From Lysobacter silvisoli (lineage in GTDB: Bacteria > Pseudomonadota > Gammaproteobacteria > Xanthomonadales > Xanthomonadaceae), in assembly GCF_003382365.1 (NCBI RefSeq), contig NZ_QTSU01000004.1, forward strand, positions 124,001 to 188,000: a stretch of DNA of 64,000 nucleotides, written 5' to 3'. Shown piece after piece: positions 27,672 to 37,110 of the stretch (the stretch's first letter is position 1; every line of letters begins with the position of its first letter). The notes under the pieces are model-generated. The model saw only the letters and a list, made by a program, of their open reading frames with translations. It ran no database searches and was not told the origin of the DNA. The position numbers and the translations under genes are program-made.

Positions 27672-30600
27672 TCAGCGCGCGGGTTTGGCCGCGGGCTCCT
27701 CGTCGTCGTGCTGCACGCGCTTGGGCGCCTCGTCCAGCTTGTCGCCCAGGATGCGGCGCACGATCACGTAGAACACCGGGATCAGCAGCACGCCCAGGAA
27801 GGTCGCGAAGATCATGCCGCCGATCACGCCCGTGCCGATCGCGTGGCGCGAGTTGGCGCCGGCGCCGGAGGAGATGGCCAGCGGGATCACGCCCATGATG
27901 AACGCGAACGAGGTCATCAGGATCGGGCGGAAACGCAGCTTGCAGGCCTCGATCGTCGCCTCGCGCAGGGTCTTGCCCGCCTGCCGCTGCTCGATCGCGA
28001 ACTCCACGATCAGGATCGCGTTCTTGGCCGCCAGGCCGATCACCGTGATCAGGCCGATCTTGAAGTAGATGTCGTTGGGCAGGCCGCGCAGCAGCGAGAA
28101 GATCACCGCGCCCAGCACGCCCAGCGGCACCACCAGCAGCACCGCCACCGGCACCGACCAGCTTTCGTACAGCGCCGCCAAGCACAGGAACACCACCAGG
28201 ATCGACAGCACCATCAGCATCGGCGCCTGGTTGCCCGACAGGATTTCCTGATACGACTGGCCGGTCCAGTCGTAGCCGAAGCCCTCGGGCAGGTCGTTGT
28301 CGACGATCGCCTGCATGGCGTTCATCGCCTCGCCCGAGCTGTGCCCCGGCGCCTGCGAACCCACGATCTCCACCGCCGAATAACCGTTGTAGCGGGTCAA
28401 CGACGGCGAAGCCATGATCCACTTGCTGTGGACCACGTTGGTCAGCGGGATCATCGCGTTGGTGGTGCTGTCCGCGCTGCTGCCGTCGGGGTTGGTCGCC
28501 GCCGAGGGATTGGGCGTGTAGAACTTGCTCAGGGCCTCGGCGCCGGTGCGGTAAGGCGCGTCGGCCTGCATGGTCACGCGCTTGATGCGGCCGTTGTCGA
28601 CGAAGTCGTTGACGTACACCGGCGCCAGCATCAGCTGGATCGAGCTGTAGATGTCGTTCACCGACAGCCCCATCGCCTGCGCCTGCACGCGGTCCACGTC
28701 CAGCTTCAGCTGCGGCGAATCCTCCTGCGAGTTCGGACGCACGCCGACCAGGGCCTTGTTCTCGCCGGCCTTGCCCAACAGGATGTTGCGCGCCTGGGTC
28801 AGGGCGTCGCGGCCTTGGCCGCTGCGGTCCTGCAGGTACATGTCGAAGCCGCCGAACGAACCCAGGCCGCTGACCGTGGGCAGGTTGATCACGAAGATCT
28901 GCGCGTCGCGGATGCCGAACAGCGCACCGTTGGCGTTCTGGATGAAGGTGGCCGCGTCGACCTTGCGCTCGCCCCAGGGCTTCAGGCGGACGAAGGCCAT
29001 GCCCATGTTTTCGCCCTGGCCGACGAAGCTGAAGCCGGCCACTTCCATCATGCCGTCGTAGCCTTCCTGCTTCTCCAGGGTCTGGCGCATGGTGTCGAAC
29101 ACCGCCTGGGTGCGGCGCATGGTCGCGCCCGGCGGCAGCTGCACCAGCGCCAGCGCGTAGCCCTGGTCTTCTTCCGGCAGGAAGCTGCCGGGCATGCGCG
29201 TGAACAGGAAACCGCACAGCAGGGCCAGCGCCACGAACACCGCCATCCAGCGCGGCGCATGCCGGATCGCGCCGGCGATGTGGCCCACGTACGTGTCGGC
29301 GACCTTGTTATAGACCGTGTTGAACGCGCGGAAGACGAAGTTCGACTTATGGTGCTCGGTGGGCTTGAGCATGCTCGCGCACAGCGCCGGGGTGAAACCC
29401 AGCGCCAGGAACGCGGAGAACGCCATGGCCATGGCGATGGTGATGGCGAACTGCTTGTAGATCTCGCCGGCCGAACCGCCCTGGAACGCGGACGGAATGA
29501 ACACCGCCGCCAGCACCACGGTGATGGCCACGACCGCGCCGCTGATCTGGCTCATCGCCTTGATCGTGGCCTGGCGGGCGTTGAGGCCCTCCTCGGTCAT
29601 GATGCGTTCGACGTTCTCGATCACCACGATCGCGTCGTCCACCACGATGCCGATGGCCAGCACCATGCCGAACAGACTGAGCTGGTTGATGGTGAACCCG
29701 AGCAGGTACATGCCCAGGAACGTGCCCATCAGCGCGATCGGGATGACCAGGGTGGGGATCAGGGTGGCGCGGAAGTTCTGCAGGAAGATCAGCATCACCA
29801 GGAACACCAGCACGATCGCCTCGAGCAGGGTCTTGACGACCTCCTCCACCGAGATGCGCACGAACGTCGAGGTGTCGTAGGGCGAGAACCACTTCACGCC
29901 CGGCGGGAAGCTGGTCTGCAGCTCGTCCATGCGCTTGCGCACCGCCTCGGCCACGCCCAGGGCGTTGGCGCCGGGGCTGAGCAGCACGGCGAACGCGCCG
30001 GTCGGGGCGCCGTTCCAGCGCGCCTCGAAGCCGTAGGACTGCGAACCGATCTTGATCCGGGCCACGTCCTTGAGCCGCACGGTGGTGCCGTCGGCGTTGG
30101 CGCGCAGGATGATGTTGCCGAACTCTTCGGGCGTGCTGAAGCGGCCCTCGGCCGAGACCGTGGCGGTGTAGGCCTGCTCCTGCGGCGAAGGCTCGGCGCC
30201 GATCGAACCGGCGGCGAACTGCACGTTCTGGCCGCGCACCGAGTTCAGCACCTGGGTCGCCGACAGGCCGTAGCCCTGCAGCTTCTCCGGGTTGAGCCAG
30301 ATGTTCATGGCGTACTCGGAGCCGAACTGCTGGGTGCTGCCCACGCCGGGCACGCGCGCGATCTGGTCGAGCACGCGCGAGCCGATCATGTCGCTGAGCG
30401 CGTTGGTGTCCACGTTCGGGTTCTCCGAACGCAGCGCCACCACCATCAGGAAGTTCGAGTTCGACTTGGCCACCACCACGCCCTGCCGGGTCACTTCTTC
30501 CGGCAGTCGCGGCGTGGCCAGGGCGACCTTGTTCTGCACCTGGACCTGGGCGATGTCCGGGTCGGTGCCCGGAGCGAAGGTCAGGGTGATCGAGGAGCCG

Positions 30601-30857
30601 CCCGAGGCGCTGGAGGAGGAGCTGAAGTAATCGAGATTATCGATACCGGTCAGCTGCTGCTCGATCACCTGGGTGACCGCACCTTCGGCGGTTTCCGCGC
30701 TCGCGCCCGGGTAGCTGGCCGAGATGCTGACCTGCGGCGGCGCGATGTTGGGATAGGACTCCACGCCCAGGTTGAGGATCGCGAGCACACCGCCGAGGGT
30801 GATGAGGATCGCGATGACCCAGGCGAAGACCGGGTGGTTGATGAAGAATCTGGACAT
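27672..30857 (-). CDS. RND (HAE1) multidrug efflux permease, AcrB/MexB-like
   Basis: 1061 aa, full length for a hydrophobe/amphiphile exporter. Twelve transmembrane helices in two halves with two large periplasmic loops. The start FFINHPVFAWVIAILITLGG and the proton-relay motif GIVVDDAIVVIENV (tandem Asp in TM4) are intact. Also IPSAFQGGSAGEIYKQF and the C-terminal SFAFIMGVIPLAISSGAGAN. It takes drugs from the periplasm and passes them to an outer-membrane channel. No outer-membrane gene lies next to it, so it must borrow a TolC/OprM-type partner. Confidence 0.96.
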   Translation of the reverse strand: MSRFFINHPVFAWVIAILITLGGVLAILNLGVESYPNIAPPQVSISASYPGASAETAEGAVTQVIEQQLTGIDNLDYFSSSSSASGGSSITLTFAPGTDPDIAQVQVQNKVALATPRLPEEVTRQGVVVAKSNSNFLMVVALRSENPNVDTNALSDMIGSRVLDQIARVPGVGSTQQFGSEYAMNIWLNPEKLQGYGLSATQVLNSVRGQNVQFAAGSIGAEPSPQEQAYTATVSAEGRFSTPEEFGNIILRANADGTTVRLKDVARIKIGSQSYGFEARWNGAPTGAFAVLLSPGANALGVAEAVRKRMDELQTSFPPGVKWFSPYDTSTFVRISVEEVVKTLLEAIVLVFLVMLIFLQNFRATLIPTLVIPIALMGTFLGMYLLGFTINQLSLFGMVLAIGIVVDDAIVVIENVERIMTEEGLNARQATIKAMSQISGAVVAITVVLAAVFIPSAFQGGSAGEIYKQFAITIAMAMAFSAFLALGFTPALCASMLKPTEHHKSNFVFRAFNTVYNKVADTYVGHIAGAIRHAPRWMAVFVALALLCGFLFTRMPGSFLPEEDQGYALALVQLPPGATMRRTQAVFDTMRQTLEKQEGYDGMMEVAGFSFVGQGENMGMAFVRLKPWGERKVDAATFIQNANGALFGIRDAQIFVINLPTVSGLGSFGGFDMYLQDRSGQGRDALTQARNILLGKAGENKALVGVRPNSQEDSPQLKLDVDRVQAQAMGLSVNDIYSSIQLMLAPVYVNDFVDNGRIKRVTMQADAPYRTGAEALSKFYTPNPSAATNPDGSSADSTTNAMIPLTNVVHSKWIMASPSLTRYNGYSAVEIVGSQAPGHSSGEAMNAMQAIVDNDLPEGFGYDWTGQSYQEILSGNQAPMLMVLSILVVFLCLAALYESWSVPVAVLLVVPLGVLGAVIFSLLRGLPNDIYFKIGLITVIGLAAKNAILIVEFAIEQRQAGKTLREATIEACKLRFRPILMTSFAFIMGVIPLAISSGAGANSRHAIGTGVIGGMIFATFLGVLLIPVFYVIVRRILGDKLDEAPKRVQHDDEEPAAKPAR

Positions 30858-30866
30858 GGCGGTCGC

Positions 30867-32039
30867 TTAGTCCTTGGCAGCCGGTGCCGCGCCGGCGGCG
30901 GGCTGCTTCTTGCCCGCATCGGGCTGGTAGGGCACGGCCTTGGCCGGCTGGCCGGGCTGGGCGCGCTGGATGCCGGACACCACCACCTGATCGCCCGCGG
31001 CCAGGCCGCGGCTGATCACCCAGTTCGGGCCCTGGGTACGGTCGGCGGCCACGTCCTTGCGCGCGACCTTGCCGTCGGCGCCGACGGTGAGCACGTAGGA
31101 ACCGGCCGGGTCGCGCTGCAGCGCGGCCTGCGGCACCAGGAAGGCGTTGGTCTGGGTGCCCAGGGTCGCCTTCAGGGTCACGTAGGTGCCGGGCAGCAGG
31201 GTCTTGTCCGGGTTGGGCACGCGCGCGCGCAGCGCGATCGCGCCGGTGGCCGGATCGACCACGTCGCCGGAGAAGTCCATGGTGCCGGTGCGCTCGTACG
31301 GGGTGCCGTCGGGCAGGATCACCTGCACCTGGGTCTGGCTGGCGCCGCCGCCGGCCTGGGCGCGACGCACCTGCTCCAGCTCGGACACGCTCAGCGAGAA
31401 GTTCACGTACAGCGGATCGACCTGGTCGACCGTGGTCAGCAGGGTCGCGGTGCCCTGGCCGACCAGCGCGCCCTCGGTGACCTGCTGCTTGCCGGCGCGG
31501 CCGTCGATCGGCGCGCGCACGGTGGCGTAACCCAGGTTGATGCGGGCGTTGGCCAGCGCGGCCTCGGCCTGCTTGACCGCGGCCGAGCCGCTGCGTTCGG
31601 CGGCCAGGGCGTTGTCCAGGTCGGACTTGGAGATGAACTTTTCCGGCGCCAGACGGCGCGCGCGATCGGCGGCGGCCTTGGCGTTGGCGTAGTTGGCCTG
31701 GGCCGAGGCCAGACCGGCCTGGGCCTGGCCGACTTCGGCTTCCATCTGCGCCGGGTCGATCACGAACAGCACCTGGCCTTCGCGCACGTCGGTGCCTTCG
31801 GCGTAGACGCGGCGCTGCAGCACGCCTGGCACGCGGGCGCGCACGTCGGCGCTGCGGTAGGCGGCCAGACGGCCGACCAGGTCCTTCTGCAGCGGCACGC
31901 TGGCCGGCTGCACCTTGACCACGCCCAGCTCGGGCGGCGGCGGCGCGCCTCCGGCTTGTTGTTCGCCATCGCCACCGCAGGCGGACAGGGCCAGGGCCAA
32001 CGCGGCGACCAATGCCACGGAGCGCAGGTTCATAGTCAT
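30867..32039 (-). CDS. RND efflux periplasmic adaptor lipoprotein (AcrA/MexA-like)
   Basis: 390 aa. The lipoprotein signal ends LALSAC|GG (lipobox), so it is anchored to the inner membrane. Then come the biotinyl-lipoyl half (ADVRARVPGVLQRRVYAEGT), a coiled-coil hairpin (about residues 95-165), the second lipoyl half (ATVRAPIDGRAG) and beta-barrel parts. It links the permease to the outer-membrane channel. The start was placed at the ATG at 32039 because GGAG lies 9 nt upstream; ATG at 32033 is also possible. The permease follows after 9 nt. No adjacent regulator gene. Confidence 0.93.
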   Translation of the reverse strand: MTMNLRSVALVAALALALSACGGDGEQQAGGAPPPPELGVVKVQPASVPLQKDLVGRLAAYRSADVRARVPGVLQRRVYAEGTDVREGQVLFVIDPAQMEAEVGQAQAGLASAQANYANAKAAADRARRLAPEKFISKSDLDNALAAERSGSAAVKQAEAALANARINLGYATVRAPIDGRAGKQQVTEGALVGQGTATLLTTVDQVDPLYVNFSLSVSELEQVRRAQAGGGASQTQVQVILPDGTPYERTGTMDFSGDVVDPATGAIALRARVPNPDKTLLPGTYVTLKATLGTQTNAFLVPQAALQRDPAGSYVLTVGADGKVARKDVAADRTQGPNWVISRGLAAGDQVVVSGIQRAQPGQPAKAVPYQPDAGKKQPAAGAAPAAKD

Positions 32040-32165
32040 GGGAAAGGACTCCGGTTCCATCGTTGTTCTGCGCGCGCGCGCGCGGTGACTGTTCTAATTC
32101 CTATACTGGGAAGTCTAGCATTCTGAATCCGGCCCCCACCCCCCATAAGTCACGGGGCCGATGCC

Positions 32166-32837
32166 TTACGCCAGCTTGAGCAAACGCGAGAAAGCGGCCG
32201 GATCCGGCACGGTCGCGTAAGGCAGCCGGCCCCAGCAGGGTGCGTCGATACGTTGCAGCAGCAATCGGACATTGTCGTCGCGACGATCCATGTGCGGGTC
32301 CACTTCGTTGGCGATCCAGCCGGCCAGCCGCAAACCCTCGGCCGCGACGGCGCGCGCGGTCAGGCGCGCATGATTGATGCAGCCTAGCCGCATTCCGACC
32401 ACCAACACCACCTCCGCGTCGATCGCGCGGGCCAGATCGGCCTGGTCCAGGCTCGCCGACAGCGGCGCGTCCCAGCCGCCCACGCCCTCCACCACCACCG
32501 CATCGGCCTGCGCGGCCAGGCGCGCGTAGGCATCGAGCAACGGCGGCAGGCGCACTTCGATGCCGGCGTCGGCCGCGGCCAGTTCCGGCGCCAGCGGCGG
32601 ACGCAGCGCATACGGATTGACGTCGGCATAGGCCGGGCGCGGATCGCTGGCGCCCTGCAGCAGCAACGCGTCTTCGTTGCGCAGGCCTTCGGGCGTGTCC
32701 TCGCAACCGCTGGCCACCGGTTTCATGCCGACCGCGCGCAAGCCCTGCGCACGCAGCGCGTGCAGCAGCGTGGCGCTGGCCACCGACTTGCCGATGCCGG
32801 TGTCGGTGCCGGTGACGAAGTAACGACGCGGGCTCAC
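32166..32837 (-). CDS. bioD: Dethiobiotin synthetase
   Basis: 223 aa. Forms the ureido ring of biotin from DAPA, CO2 and ATP. The Walker-type loop TGTDTGIGKS is at the N-terminus, VGMKPVASGCE follows, then VVVEGVGGWDAPLS. The start is GTG at 32837, overlapping the upstream stop by GTGA. The other bio genes are not nearby, so biotin synthesis is split; translational coupling to a channel-like gene is unusual. Confidence 0.95.
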   Translation of the reverse strand: MSPRRYFVTGTDTGIGKSVASATLLHALRAQGLRAVGMKPVASGCEDTPEGLRNEDALLLQGASDPRPAYADVNPYALRPPLAPELAAADAGIEVRLPPLLDAYARLAAQADAVVVEGVGGWDAPLSASLDQADLARAIDAEVVLVVGMRLGCINHARLTARAVAAEGLRLAGWIANEVDPHMDRRDDNVRLLLQRIDAPCWGRLPYATVPDPAAFSRLLKLA

Positions 32838-33652
32838 GCGGGGACGTCCTGGATCGGCCGTTGGCGCGCCAGCCATTGCCGGTTGCGGCGCACCGCGTAG
32901 TACGGCATCGCCGCGCCCAACGCCGCGTACACCCACACCGGCAGCGAGGCGACCAGGCCCGGCGTGCGTTCGCCCGGCCAGGCCAGGGCCACGCCGCTGA
33001 GCAACAGGCTCAGCCCGGCGCTGCCGGCCAGGATCCAGTGCAGGCCGATTTCGGTGCGGGTTTCGTAGCGTTCGGCCTCGCTCAGGCCCAGCGCATCGGC
33101 GCGGCGCAGGGCGTGGCGGTTGAGCTCGCACACGATCAGCGACAGCAGGCCGAAGCCCACCGCATAGACCATGAAGGCGGTCTGCAGGTCGGCGTTCCAA
33201 TGCGCGGGGTCGATGCCCAGTTCGCTGCGCACCCAGCCGCCGGTGAACAGCGACATGGCGCTGGAGATCACCATGCGCAGCGGATAGACGTAGATCATCA
33301 CCACCAGCACCAGGGCCAGGCTCAGCACGATCGAGCGCGCATCGTCCAGGCCGTAGCGCCGGCTCCAGCGGTTGTGCGCGCCCCAGAACATGGCGATCAG
33401 CACGAAGCAGAACACGAAGGTGGGCACGCGCCGCAGCGCCTCGCGCAGCTCGGCCACGGTGTCGGGCAGTTCGTTGAACAGGATCACCAGCATGGTCAGC
33501 GAGAACGCGAAGGCGGCATCGACGAAGCTTTCCAGGCGCGTGACCTGGTGGCCGCGTTCGCGGAAGGCGGGCAGCGACGGGGCGGCGCTCGGCGGGCTCG
33601 TATTCGGCGACTGGCTGCTCGGCCCGGGACGCGGCTGTCCGGCTTCGGTCAT
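32834..33652 (-). CDS. TMEM175-like (DUF1211) potassium channel family protein
   Basis: 272 aa, six or seven hydrophobic helices. The family hallmark RxxxFSD in TM1 appears as RLESFVDAAFAFSLTMLVIL, with Val instead of Ser before the Asp. MFWGAHNRWSRR is the second conserved region. Prokaryotic members form tetrameric K+ leak channels. The Ser-to-Val change may alter gating or selectivity (inference). ATG at 33652 has GGGGA about 7 nt upstream. Confidence 0.8.
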   Translation of the reverse strand: MTEAGQPRPGPSSQSPNTSPPSAAPSLPAFRERGHQVTRLESFVDAAFAFSLTMLVILFNELPDTVAELREALRRVPTFVFCFVLIAMFWGAHNRWSRRYGLDDARSIVLSLALVLVVMIYVYPLRMVISSAMSLFTGGWVRSELGIDPAHWNADLQTAFMVYAVGFGLLSLIVCELNRHALRRADALGLSEAERYETRTEIGLHWILAGSAGLSLLLSGVALAWPGERTPGLVASLPVWVYAALGAAMPYYAVRRNRQWLARQRPIQDVPA

Positions 33653-33718
33653 CGGCATTCCCCAGGGGCGGATAGCGGCCATGGTAATGCGCGGGCGTGC
33701 CGCTGCTACACTCGCGAT

Positions 33719-34201
33719 ATGTTCGCCGCCAACGCCCTGACCGGCAGCAAGCCGGAACAATACGCCCTGCTCCTGTCCCAGGCGCGCGCCCTGATGGAGG
33801 GCGAGCGCGACCGCGTGGCCAACGCCGCCAATCTGTCGGCGCTGGTCTATCACGCCCTGCCGGAACTGAACTGGGTCGGCTTCTATTTCTACGACGGCCA
33901 GGAACTGGTGGTCGGCCCCTTCCAGGGCCTGCCGGCCTGCATCCGCATTCCCTTGGACAAGGGCGTGTGCGGTGCCGCCGCCTCCAGCGGCCGGACCCAG
34001 CGCATCGCCGACGTGCACCGGTTCCCGGGCCACATCGCCTGCGATTCGGCATCGAACTCCGAACTGGTGGTGCCCTTGAGCCTGGACGGCCGGCTGATCG
34101 GCGTGTTCGACCTGGACAGCCCCGCCCTGGACCGCTTCGACGCCGACGATCAGGCCGGCCTGGAAGCCATCGCCCAGGCTTACCTGGAGACGCTGCGATG
34201 A
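33719..34201 (+). CDS. Free methionine-R-sulfoxide reductase (GAF domain)
   Basis: 160 aa, one GAF domain. The fRMsr cysteines are present: LDKGVCGAAASSGRTQ and HIACDSASNSELVVPL, with the substrate-binding Asp/Glu in SNSELVVP and DLDSP. It repairs free Met-R-sulfoxide using thioredoxin. The neighbouring TfoX-domain gene overlaps it by ATGA. A TACACT -10-like hexamer is at 33707-33712. Confidence 0.93.
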   Translation: MFAANALTGSKPEQYALLLSQARALMEGERDRVANAANLSALVYHALPELNWVGFYFYDGQELVVGPFQGLPACIRIPLDKGVCGAAASSGRTQRIADVHRFPGHIACDSASNSELVVPLSLDGRLIGVFDLDSPALDRFDADDQAGLEAIAQAYLETLR

Positions 34202-34602
34202 GCGGCGCCAAGCTGCGCAACATCGGCCCCAAGAGCGCGGCCTGGCTGCGCCAGGTCGGCCTGCGCTCGCACGAGGACATCGCCGCGGTGGGCACGGTGG
34301 AGGCCTTCATGCGGGTCAAGCGCGCCGGCTTCAAACCGACCTTGAACCTGCTGTACGCGATCGAAGGCGCGCTGCTGGACTGCCACTGGCAGGAGATCTC
34401 CGACGAGCGCCGCAACGAGCTGATCCAGGCCGCCGACGCCGCCACCGCCCTGCTGCCCGCCCCGCGCAACCGCCCGGCCGCCGCGCCGGTGCGCACCACG
34501 GTGCATACCGAGGACACGGTGGCGCTGCCGCCGTCCTACGACGACGGCTACGACGACGAGCCGGCGGGGGATGGCGGGGACGAGGCGGAAGAGCGGGAAT
34601 AG
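34198..34602 (+). CDS. TfoX C-terminal domain protein
   Basis: 134 aa. A TfoX_C helix-hairpin-helix domain (about residues 1-80: LRNIGPKSAAWLRQVGLRSH then FMRVKRAGFKPTLNLLYAIEGAL) followed by a disordered, strongly acidic tail (DDGYDDEPAGDGGDEAEERE). The N-terminal TfoX domain that governs competence in Haemophilus is absent, so a competence role is not implied. ATGA overlap with the fRMsr gene shows coupling. Confidence 0.88.
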   Translation: MSGAKLRNIGPKSAAWLRQVGLRSHEDIAAVGTVEAFMRVKRAGFKPTLNLLYAIEGALLDCHWQEISDERRNELIQAADAATALLPAPRNRPAAAPVRTTVHTEDTVALPPSYDDGYDDEPAGDGGDEAEERE

Positions 34603-34603
34603 G

Positions 34604-34755
34604 AATTCCCTTCTCCCGCTTGCGGGAGAAGAGCCTGCCCTCGAGTGCTTGAATCGGGGGTGCCCGAAGGGCGGATGAGGGCGCGCGATGGCGCAAGGCG
34701 CGCCGCAAGCAGGTAACCCCGCGTGCCCTCACCCCAACCCCTCTCCCGCTGGGCG
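34604..34755. repeat. Degenerate fragment of the CTCTCCCGC repeat
   Basis: Contains TTCTCCCGCTTGCGGGAGAA near 34612 and CCCTCACCCCAACCCCTCTC near 34730 with TGAGGGCGCGCGA between. This is the outer CTCTCCCGC part of the composite element without the ACTTTCTTTTGA segment. Confidence 0.7.
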
Positions 34756-34808
34756 GGGAAGGGCTTCAGACCGCCCGCCAACCAGCCCAATCGCGTAAAC
34801 TGCGCCCG

Positions 34809-35012
34809 CTTCGAGGTGACCCCGGCGGCCTGCGCCGCCTGGGTTGAAACGGGAAGCCGGTGACGCCCCCGCGCCCTGCGCGCGACCAGGCCAGTCCGGC
34901 GCTGCCCCCGCAACGGTAAGCGAGTCGGCCGCGGCCTACGCCACTGTGCATCGCACGGGAAGGCGCCGCGACCCGGGCCCAGTGCCCGCCTCGCGAGTCC
35001 GGAGACCGGCCA
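34809..35012 (+). promoter_or_regulatory. Cobalamin (B12) riboswitch
   Basis: The conserved core is clear: GGTTGAAACGGGAAGCCGGTG (P3 region), CCAGTCCGGCGCTGCCCCCG followed by CAACGGTAAGCGAG (the B12 box area), and CACTG..GGGAAGG. The 3' part is GCGAGTCCGGAGACCGGCC. It lies 136 nt before the btuB start, so high cobalamin should shut off expression of the transporter. Confidence 0.95.
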
Positions 35013-35147
35013 CGACGCGCGACTGGTTGCGATGCGGAGGGCGTCGCGGCGGCGACGTCGGCGCCATCCGCGCCCGCATTCGCGGCCTCTCTCCTCGCAA
35101 CTCCTTTGATCGACGGCGCGGCCCTGGCCCGCCTTTGGAGTTTGCTC

Positions 35148-36986
35148 ATGCGTGTTCTGCCCCTGGCCATCGCCGCCGCCCTCGCCCTGCCCGCCTACGC
35201 GCAGGCGCAGCCCGCCGACGAGGCCACCGACCTCGACGACGTGATCGTCACCGCCACCCGCACCGCCATCAGCGCCAACGACGCCCTGGCTCCGGTGGAA
35301 GTGATCACTAGCGAGGACATCGCCCGCAGCCAGGCGCGCTCGCTGCCCGACCTGCTGCGCGGCCGCGCCGGCATCTCCATCGGCAACCAGGGCGGCCTGG
35401 GCAAGCTGACCACGCTGTCGCTGCGCGGCAGCGAAACCGACCACGTGCTGGTGCTGGTGGACGGCGTGCGCATCGGCTCGCCCACCTCGGGCCTGGCCTC
35501 GTTCCAGGACCTGCCCATGGCCCTGATCGACCGGGTCGAGATCGTGCGCGGTCCGCGCTCCAGCCTGTACGGCGCCGACGCGGTCGGCGGCGTGATCCAG
35601 ATCTTCACCCGCCGCGATCGCGGCGCGGTCGCGCCGCGCGCCAGCGTCACCGTGGGCAGCAACAGCGCCCGCGAAGCCAGCGCCGGCGTCGGCGGCCGCG
35701 TCGGCCGCGGCTGGTTCGGCGTGGACGCCGCTTACCAGCGCACCGACGGCATCAACGCCTGCGACGGCTCCAGCACCCTGTTCGCCGGCTGCTTCACCGA
35801 AGAACCCGACCGCGACGGCTACCGCAACCGCTCGCTGTCCGTGCGTGGCGGCTTCGACGCCAGCGACGCGCTGAGCTTCGAAGGCCATGCCCTGCGCGCC
35901 GAAGGCGACAACGAATACGACGGCAGCTTCGTCAACTACTCCGAAGTGGTGCAGCAGGTGATCGGCGGCAAGGCCGTGTACCGCCCCAGCGACGCCGTGC
36001 GCGTGCAACTGTCGGCCGGCCGCAACCGCGACGCATCGGACAACTTCCTGGGCAGCGTGGCCAACGGCTACTTCGCCACCGACCGCGACACGATCAACCT
36101 GCAGGGCGACTTCGGCGTGGGCGAAGGCCAGCTGCTCAGCGTGGGCTTCGACTGGCTGCGCGACCGCGTCGACAGCGACACCGCCTACGACGAGACCGAA
36201 CGCGACAACCGCGCCGTGTTCGTGCAGTACCAGGGCCGCTTCGGCAACCAGTCCATCGAAGCCAGCCTGCGCCGCGACGACAACGAGCAGTTCGACGGCC
36301 ACACCACCGGTTCCGTCGCCTGGGGCCTGGGCTTCGGCGAGGGCTGGCGCGTGACCGCGGGCTACGGCACCGCGTTCAAGGCGCCGACCTTCAACGAGCT
36401 GTACTACCCGTTCTTCAACAACCCCAACCTGCGCCCGGAAGAATCCAAGACCTGGGAAGTCGGCCTGGCCTACCGCGGCGAGCGCTTCAACGCCCGCATC
36501 GATGCGTTCCAGACCGATGTGGACGACCTGATCGCCTACGACTCGGCGATCTTCCGCCCCAACAACATCGACAGCGCGCGCCTGCGCGGCGCCGAGATCG
36601 GCTTCGACGCGAACATCGACGAGTGGAGCGTGGCCGCCAGCGCCAGCTTCCTGGACAGCGAGAACCGCCTGGGCTTCTACGCCGGCAACGAGCTGCCGCG
36701 CCGGGCCAAGCGCAGCGCGCGCATCGACGTGGACCGCGCCTTCGGCGACTTCCGCCTGGGCCTGACCGCGGTGGGCTCCAGCGCGCGTTACGACGACGTG
36801 GCCAACAGCCGCCGCGTCGGCGGCTACGGCACCGTAGACCTGCGCGCCGAGTACGCGCTGACCCCGTCCTGGACCCTGCAGGCGCGCCTGGCCAATGTGT
36901 TCGATCGGGACTACGAGACGATCTCGTTCTACAACCAGCCGGGGCGCGAGTGGTTCCTGACGGTGCGGTACGCGCCGGGGAAGTAA
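35148..36986 (+). CDS. btuB: TonB-dependent vitamin B12 receptor BtuB
   Basis: 612 aa, outer-membrane receptor. Signal peptide MRVLPLAIAAALALPAYAQA, TonB box-like DDVIVTATRT, plug domain with GRAGISIGNQGG, LRGSETDHVLVLVDGVRIG and EIVRGPRSSLYGADAVGGV, then a 22-strand barrel ending VRYAPGK. The upstream B12 riboswitch confirms the substrate. The ATG at 35148 has TTTGGAG upstream and starts the signal peptide. No BtuCDF genes are in the window. Confidence 0.96.
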   Translation: MRVLPLAIAAALALPAYAQAQPADEATDLDDVIVTATRTAISANDALAPVEVITSEDIARSQARSLPDLLRGRAGISIGNQGGLGKLTTLSLRGSETDHVLVLVDGVRIGSPTSGLASFQDLPMALIDRVEIVRGPRSSLYGADAVGGVIQIFTRRDRGAVAPRASVTVGSNSAREASAGVGGRVGRGWFGVDAAYQRTDGINACDGSSTLFAGCFTEEPDRDGYRNRSLSVRGGFDASDALSFEGHALRAEGDNEYDGSFVNYSEVVQQVIGGKAVYRPSDAVRVQLSAGRNRDASDNFLGSVANGYFATDRDTINLQGDFGVGEGQLLSVGFDWLRDRVDSDTAYDETERDNRAVFVQYQGRFGNQSIEASLRRDDNEQFDGHTTGSVAWGLGFGEGWRVTAGYGTAFKAPTFNELYYPFFNNPNLRPEESKTWEVGLAYRGERFNARIDAFQTDVDDLIAYDSAIFRPNNIDSARLRGAEIGFDANIDEWSVAASASFLDSENRLGFYAGNELPRRAKRSARIDVDRAFGDFRLGLTAVGSSARYDDVANSRRVGGYGTVDLRAEYALTPSWTLQARLANVFDRDYETISFYNQPGREWFLTVRYAPGK

Positions 36987-37005
36987 CACCTTGTCGCTAC
37001 GCCCC

Positions 37006-37034
37006 AAAAAAAAGCCCGGCACATGCCGGGCTTT
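37006..37034. terminator. Terminator after btuB (possibly bidirectional)
   Basis: 10-bp stem AAAGCCCGGC / GCCGGGCTTT (37011-37034) preceded by an A run, so the U tract is on the minus strand. It can also end btuB, 25 nt downstream of its stop, but is followed by a C run there. Confidence 0.7.
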
Positions 37035-37079
37035 CCCCCCCCTTTTGAAAAAGGGGGGAACTAGGGGGGATTTGCTTTT
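37031..37079. repeat. CCCCCTTT-type element copy
   Basis: TTCCCCCCCCTTTTGAAAAA, then GGGGGGAACTAGGGGGGATT and TGCT, marks the left border of the AT-richer island. Same family as 27425-27470 and 52620-52736. Confidence 0.75.
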
Positions 37080-37110
37080 GCCCTGCCTCCGCGAAGAGCG
37101 CTGGCAGGCT

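Noticed and set aside
27708-32126. A 1472-residue plus-strand open frame
   Set aside because: It is antisense to the RND pump genes, rich in His/Arg/Gln, and arises from GC bias.
32040-32165. Promoter for the RND operon on the minus strand
   Set aside because: AT-rich, with TAGACT and TATAGG-like words, but no defensible -35/-10 spacing.
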